A stretch of 9,265 bases of DNA from Patescibacteria group bacterium UBA1449. GTDB lineage: Bacteria; Patescibacteriota; Microgenomatia; UBA1400; UBA1449. Below the pieces are notes generated by a model. That model was not told the DNA's origin. It saw only the letters and a list, made by a program, of their open reading frames with translations, and searched no databases. Positions 5,468 to 9,265 of the stretch are shown piece after piece (positions within the stretch are counted from its first letter, which is position 1; every line of letters starts with the position of its first letter). The position numbers were made by a program, and so were the translations under genes. The stretch is from assembly GCA_002335355.1 (NCBI GenBank), contig DCTD01000113.1, positions 6,022 to 15,286 of the forward strand. Direction: 5' to 3'.

Positions 5468-7663
5468 CTACTTCGGCCAGGAAGCGACAATTAAGTCAGG
5501 TTCTTTTCGGTTCGGTAGTTCTTGCCAGATAGCTTCAGTCACAAACGGCATAAAAGGATGTAGCAATTTCAGACAGGTTTTCAAAGTGTACACCAACACT
5601 GCTAATACAGCTTCATCTCCGGTCCGTAAACGCTCCTTACTTTCTTCAAGGTACTTATCTGCAAGTTCATGCCAAACAAAGGCATACAAAGACTCTCCTG
5701 CAAGCGAGAAGCGATATTTTGTCAGGTTTTGGGTAGTTTGTTTTACCAAGGCGTTTAGTAGTTGGATAAATGCTTTATCCTGGTCTGTAAGTCCGGGTAA
5801 AGAGTCAGAATATTCTGAAATTGTTTTATTCTCAGCATTCATAAGAATAAACCGCGCAATGTTCCAGAGTTTATTGGAAAAATTCCGGTAACCCTTAATC
5901 TTAGCTTCTCCCAAGGAAACATCATTTCCAGGAGTTGCTCCTACAACAAGCGCCATTCTCAAAGCATCTGCTCCAAACTTCTGGGTAATGTCTAAGGGAT
6001 TAATTACGTTACCTTTAGATTTACTCATCTTTTGACCAAACGCATCCCGCACAAGCCCATGGAGGTAAACGGTTTTAAATGGCACTTGTTTGGTCCGGTA
6101 CAATCCAAACATGATCATCCGTGCTACCCAGAAAAAAAGTATTTCATACCCAGTCTCCATAACTGAGGTTGGATAGAAATACTTATAATCCTCGCTGTTT
6201 GGGTATCCTAGAGTTGTGTAGGGCCATTGACCAGACGAAAACCAGGTATCAAGGGTATCAGGATCCTGAATGAGGTCAGGGTTGCCACAGTAGGGACACT
6301 TATCCGGTTTTTCTGCAGCCACAATAATCTTGTCGCATCCCTTGGTGCTTTGATGCTCTTCAACCAGATTAGGATTCATGAGTTTTTGCAGCTGGGAAAG
6401 TCCCTCTAAACCACAATAGTAAACGGGAATCCGGTGACCCCACCAAAGCTGGCGACTAATACACCAGTCACGGATATTGTTCATCCAGTTGCGGTATATC
6501 TTGGAAAACGGTTGGGGAACGATCTTAATCTCATGTTTTTCAACGGCTTCCAAAGCTGGTTTGGCAAGCGGTTTAATGTCAACAAACCACTGTAAAGAAA
6601 TCTGCGGTTCAAGGACACTTTTACAGCGTTCACAATGACCAACCTGGTGAGTTAATGTTTCAATCTTTTCAATCAGCTGTTGATTATCCAGTTCAGCAAT
6701 GACTGCTTCCCGGGCTTCCAAGGCTTTAAGCCCGGCGAATTTCCCAGCCTCGCTAGTCATTTTGTTTCGAAAATCTATAACTTGGATTGACGGCAGACTG
6801 TGCCGTTGGGCTGTCTCAAAATCATTCGGGTCATGCGCTGGTGTAATTTTCACAGCTCCCGTGCCAAATTCAGGATCAACCATTTCGTCAGCAATAACTG
6901 GTATTTCTCTGTTAATAAGCGGCAGGATGACAGTTTTTCCGACTGTATCCTTAAACCGTTTATCCTTAGGATTTACTGCAACAGCAGTATCTCCCAACAT
7001 CGTTTCTGGCCGGGTTGTAGCCACCGTAAGGAATTGTGAGGGACTGTCTTTATATGGGTACTTGATGTAATAGAGTTTGCCAGTCACTTCTTCATGTTCA
7101 ATTTCTAGGTCAGATAAGGCAGTAGCACAGCGGGGGCACCAGTTAATTAATCGCTCAGACCGGTAAATGAGGTTATCGTTGTATAACGCAACAAAGGTCT
7201 CGATAACTTGTTTTGATATTTCTGGATCAAGGGTAAATTTTCGGCGTCTCCAGTCAGCAGAGGTTCCCAGACTCTTAAACTGTTCAAACATGGTCTGCAT
7301 GTTGTTTTGGGTAAACTCCATGCACTGTTTTACAAACTCGTCTCTGCCTAAATCATAACGGGAAATACCTTTTTTCTTTAACTCCCGTTCAAAAACAACT
7401 TGGGTTAAAATACCTGCGTGATCAGCGCCGGGCAACAGCAGTGAAGGATCTCCCAACATTCGATGGAACCGGGTCATCAAATCTTCAAGCGTAATAAACA
7501 TTGCATGCCCGATGTGAAGGGCACCATTAGCATTGGGTGGGGGCATGATAATGGTGAACGGTTCTTTAGTCTTATCAATTAGAGGACTAAAATAGCCGTT
7601 ATTCTCCCACTTCTGGTAGATTTGTGATTCTGTAGTAAGATGGTTATAGGTTTTATCTAGCAT
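5468..7663 (-). CDS. valS: Valyl-tRNA synthetase, lacking the C-terminal coiled-coil arm
   Basis: This class I synthetase charges tRNA-Val and edits misactivated threonine. Numbered from the GTG at 7666, PPPNANGALHIGH (42-54) is the HIGH motif. TTRPETMLGDTAVAV (217-231) and TGAVKITPAHDPNDFE (269-284) belong to the CP1 editing domain. NWMNNIRDWCISRQLWWGHRIP (393-414) and LDTWFSSGQWPYTTLGYP (472-489) are ValRS-type catalytic segments. KMSKS is at 546-550. Cysteine pairs at 177/180, 345/348 and 457/460 look like zinc knuckles. The helical anticodon-binding domain follows, and the protein stops just after its conserved LIVASWP. At about 731 residues it is shorter than the usual 860-950 and lacks the C-terminal coiled coil. 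ATG 7663 and GTG 7666 are adjacent starts without a ribosome binding site; I chose ATG. It is divergent from the MBL gene. Confidence 0.96.
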   Translation of the reverse strand: MLDKTYNHLTTESQIYQKWENNGYFSPLIDKTKEPFTIIMPPPNANGALHIGHAMFITLEDLMTRFHRMLGDPSLLLPGADHAGILTQVVFERELKKKGISRYDLGRDEFVKQCMEFTQNNMQTMFEQFKSLGTSADWRRRKFTLDPEISKQVIETFVALYNDNLIYRSERLINWCPRCATALSDLEIEHEEVTGKLYYIKYPYKDSPSQFLTVATTRPETMLGDTAVAVNPKDKRFKDTVGKTVILPLINREIPVIADEMVDPEFGTGAVKITPAHDPNDFETAQRHSLPSIQVIDFRNKMTSEAGKFAGLKALEAREAVIAELDNQQLIEKIETLTHQVGHCERCKSVLEPQISLQWFVDIKPLAKPALEAVEKHEIKIVPQPFSKIYRNWMNNIRDWCISRQLWWGHRIPVYYCGLEGLSQLQKLMNPNLVEEHQSTKGCDKIIVAAEKPDKCPYCGNPDLIQDPDTLDTWFSSGQWPYTTLGYPNSEDYKYFYPTSVMETGYEILFFWVARMIMFGLYRTKQVPFKTVYLHGLVRDAFGQKMSKSKGNVINPLDITQKFGADALRMALVVGATPGNDVSLGEAKIKGYRNFSNKLWNIARFILMNAENKTISEYSDSLPGLTDQDKAFIQLLNALVKQTTQNLTKYRFSLAGESLYAFVWHELADKYLEESKERLRTGDEAVLAVLVYTLKTCLKLLHPFMPFVTEAIWQELPNRKEPDLIVASWPK

Positions 7664-7690
7664 CACCGATAGGAATAATTTTAATACCTA

Positions 7691-7719
7691 ATCATATCAC
7701 TTTTACTTGAGTTTTTCAG
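7691..7719 (-). promoter_or_regulatory. Probable valS promoter
   Basis: On the minus strand CTGAAA (7714-7719) and TATGAT (7691-7696) are 17 bases apart. The -10 matches 5 of 6 positions and the -35 matches 4 of 6. Transcription would start near 7684, about 20 bases before the valS ATG. The -35 overlaps the ribosome binding site of the divergent MBL gene on the other strand. I found no convincing plus-strand promoter for that gene in the gap. Confidence 0.45.
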
Positions 7720-7722
7720 GGG
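7717..7722 (+). promoter_or_regulatory. Ribosome binding site of the MBL-fold gene
   Basis: CAGGGG ends 5 bases before the ATG at 7728. It favours this start over the in-frame TTG at 7707. The MEIIQVSVGQMQANCYLV N-terminus then fits the glyoxalase-II-like family. Confidence 0.6.
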
Positions 7723-7727
7723 TAATT

Positions 7728-8357
7728 ATGGAAATAATCCAAGTTTCCGTTGGACAAATGCAAGCAAACTGCTATCTAGTTGGCAGTCATGAACATAAAC
7801 AAGCTGCCATAGTCGATCCAGGTGATGATGCTTCACTCATTATGGATACGCTTAAACATCAAGACTGGGAACCGGTGATGATCCTAGCAACGCATGGACA
7901 TTTTGATCATCTTATGGCTGCTTTTGAGTTACAGGAAAATTATCAAGTCCCCTTTTTTATTCACCAACAAGATGCTTTTCTCTTATCAAGAATGGCAGAG
8001 ACAGCACGGTACTTTTTAGGGCCTGAAGCCATTTGCCTACCACCTCAAGAGGTGGATTATGTGGATGTTGATAGACCGTACACTATTGGTGATACTTCCA
8101 ACACCATAAATGTTATCCAGGCACCAGGACACACTCCTGGTTCAGTCTGTTTTTATCTAGAAAAGGAAGAAGCTTTATTCTGTGGTGATGTACTTTTTGC
8201 TAACGGTGGCTATGGAAGGACTGATTTTGCATACAGTTCAGTTATGGATTTACAAGCATCGATTGATACACTGTTTACCTTTCCGGAAGACACACTCATT
8301 TATTCAGGTCATGGTGAAGTTTCGACTATTGGAGTGGAAAAAACTTTATACGTATAA
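7728..8357 (+). CDS. Metallo-beta-lactamase fold hydrolase (glyoxalase II-like)
   Basis: This 209-residue protein is a compact MBL-fold hydrolase of the glyoxalase II / YcbL-like group, which acts on thioesters or related substrates with one or two bound metals. The metal-binding motif THGHFDH is at 55-61. Further ligands are H135 in APGHTPGSVCFYL, D154 in FCGDVLFANGGYGRTDF and H195 in IYSGHGE. The QANCYLVG start and the IVDPG turn (28-32) are typical of the group. There is no signal peptide, so it is cytoplasmic. The C-terminal helical domain of classical glyoxalase II, which binds glutathione, is absent, so the true substrate cannot be stated. It is divergent from valS. Its stop codon directly abuts the VanW stop on the other strand, with no terminator between them. 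Confidence 0.92.
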   Translation: MEIIQVSVGQMQANCYLVGSHEHKQAAIVDPGDDASLIMDTLKHQDWEPVMILATHGHFDHLMAAFELQENYQVPFFIHQQDAFLLSRMAETARYFLGPEAICLPPQEVDYVDVDRPYTIGDTSNTINVIQAPGHTPGSVCFYLEKEEALFCGDVLFANGGYGRTDFAYSSVMDLQASIDTLFTFPEDTLIYSGHGEVSTIGVEKTLYV

Positions 8358-9265
8358 CTATTCTGTTTTCGTGCCTCTTAAAAATACTGCAGCCCATGGG
8401 CGGTAGTTGGAATAAAAAGTCTTTTCATGAATGACTTGGCTGTCTTTGGTCACTTTCCAAGAAAAAGAAGTTTTTGCTCCCCAAGCTTTCCAATCCACTT
8501 GTTTAACCACTCCAACGGACAAAGTTGGATCGTCTTGGTAAACATCAGGTGGTGGAGGGGTTTGTGACCACATGATCGGTTTGGACATCTCCACTTGTCG
8601 GCCATCTTTCGTACCATAGAATTCAAATCTCATATAGTAATTTTCAGTGTCAACGATTGATTGAATGAGAATATGGGCTGGAGTATCATTGATAAACTTA
8701 AGATCAACACTGGGCGCAAACACGGTAGCATCCACTCCTGGATCATAGTTTTCTTCGTAATACGAAACTCGATAGGCATGAGCATGACGTTCAGTTATGT
8801 TTAGTCCTGCGTTAAGTACAGCTCTAAAAAGCGTACTTGAGACCTGACAAACACCACCTCCGTCTCCCAAAACTGTTCGGCCGTTTTGGATAATGTACGC
8901 AGGCTTATACCCATGCTGAGCGTCAATTTCACCAACTGTTTTAAGGAAAGAAAAGGTTTCTCCCGGGGCAACTAGAACCCCATTAAATTTTGAGGCAGCT
9001 AAACTAACATTATGGACTCTGCCCGGGATGGAATGGGAAAACCATGATTCACCCTTACCAATCAACTCTTTTATGCCTAAGTTATTGACTTTATCAGTTG
9101 TGACCTCAGGTTGAGTGACAGTTACTTGGAGGGTAATGGTGTGACTGGTTTTGTCTAGAGCAGTCAAAGTTTTAATCCCATCTTCAATAGCATTAACGGT
9201 TTGTTCAACATCAAGCTTAAAGCCTGGTTTGCCAGGCTGAAACTCACTTACCCGATTACCATCAA
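8358..9265 (-). CDS. VanW family protein (partial; N-terminus beyond the window)
   Basis: The frame stays open to the right edge, giving 301 visible residues. The TTG at 9167 is an internal leucine codon, not a convincing start. The visible N-terminal part (about 9096-9263) resembles the tail of the domain that usually precedes VanW in YoaR-like proteins, with FQPGKPGFKLD and an ITLQVTVTQPEVT strand. The VanW domain follows: GESWFSHSIPGRVHNVSLAA, a PGETFSF turn, GGGVCQVSSTLF (8826-8861) with the conserved cysteine, ERHAHAYRVSYY and the DATVFAPSVDLKF segment. The C-terminal part ends in a beta-rich SWKVTKDSQVIHEKTFYSNYRP repeat-like region. VanW proteins are probably cell-envelope proteins. 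They were first noted in some vancomycin-resistance clusters, but they are widespread and their function is unknown. No van genes are visible here, so resistance should not be inferred. Confidence 0.92.
   Translation of the reverse strand, partial: DGNRVSEFQPGKPGFKLDVEQTVNAIEDGIKTLTALDKTSHTITLQVTVTQPEVTTDKVNNLGIKELIGKGESWFSHSIPGRVHNVSLAASKFNGVLVAPGETFSFLKTVGEIDAQHGYKPAYIIQNGRTVLGDGGGVCQVSSTLFRAVLNAGLNITERHAHAYRVSYYEENYDPGVDATVFAPSVDLKFINDTPAHILIQSIVDTENYYMRFEFYGTKDGRQVEMSKPIMWSQTPPPPDVYQDDPTLSVGVVKQVDWKAWGAKTSFSWKVTKDSQVIHEKTFYSNYRPWAAVFLRGTKTE

Noticed and set aside
5464..5480. CTGGC/GCCAG hairpin overlapping the valS stop as a bidirectional terminator
   Set aside because: The stem is only 5 bp and no T run follows on either strand.
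6699..7070. 123-codon plus-strand ORF inside valS
   Set aside because: It is antisense to conserved ValRS editing-domain sequence, and the frame is open only by codon bias.
9165..9167. TTG as the start of the VanW-family gene, giving a 269-residue protein
   Set aside because: The frame is open from here to the window edge, and the extra 32 residues read like the preceding domain of VanW proteins. The gene is cut by the window.
8358..9265. VanW homology as a sign of vancomycin resistance
   Set aside because: VanW-family proteins are common outside van clusters, and no vanA/B/H/X or VanS/VanR-like gene is present.

Overview
The window looks like a chromosomal housekeeping segment from a small-genome bacterium, most likely a Candidate Phyla Radiation (Patescibacteria) lineage such as Microgenomates. 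This is inference. It rests on moderately AT-rich DNA, compact spacing, several genes without a clear Shine-Dalgarno sequence, a tRNA without an encoded CCA end, a slimmed valyl-tRNA synthetase, an RNase Y without an obvious membrane helix, and a VanW-family protein. No rRNA gene or marker alignment is available to fix the taxonomy. Genes end in TAA, TAG or (once) TGA, and nothing suggests a recoded stop.

Layout. Positions 40-372 encode a small single-pass membrane protein with a Pro/Thr-rich stalk. A tRNA-Pro(GGG) lies on the minus strand at 403-473, with a TATAAT box behind it. Next comes a plus-strand recombination pair, recA (655-1749) and recX (1736-2452), overlapping by 14 bases. A 291-base non-coding stretch with several inverted repeats (2453-2743) separates recX from rny, the RNase Y gene (2744-4342). 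An HU-family DNA-binding protein gene follows (4532-4804), with its own promoter and a strong intrinsic terminator. After that is a two-gene unit (4946-5448) for a 92-residue protein of unknown function and a DUF167/YggU-family protein. valS (5468-7663) runs on the minus strand, convergent with that unit. It is divergent from a metallo-beta-lactamase-fold hydrolase gene (7728-8357). The last gene, VanW family, is on the minus strand and runs off the right edge (8358-9265).

How the genes relate. RecA is the strand-exchange recombinase and RecX is its usual modulator, encoded downstream in an overlapping arrangement that suggests coupled expression. RNase Y (mRNA turnover), HU (nucleoid), tRNA-Pro and ValRS (translation) are core functions with no evident joint pathway. 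The MBL hydrolase and VanW protein are accessory housekeeping genes whose stop codons directly abut.

No mobile element, CRISPR array, toxin-antitoxin pair, phage gene or defence cassette is visible. I do not see an exotic new system. The best leads are the structured non-coding region in front of rny, the dyad over the HU promoter, and the missing domains in RNase Y and ValRS.
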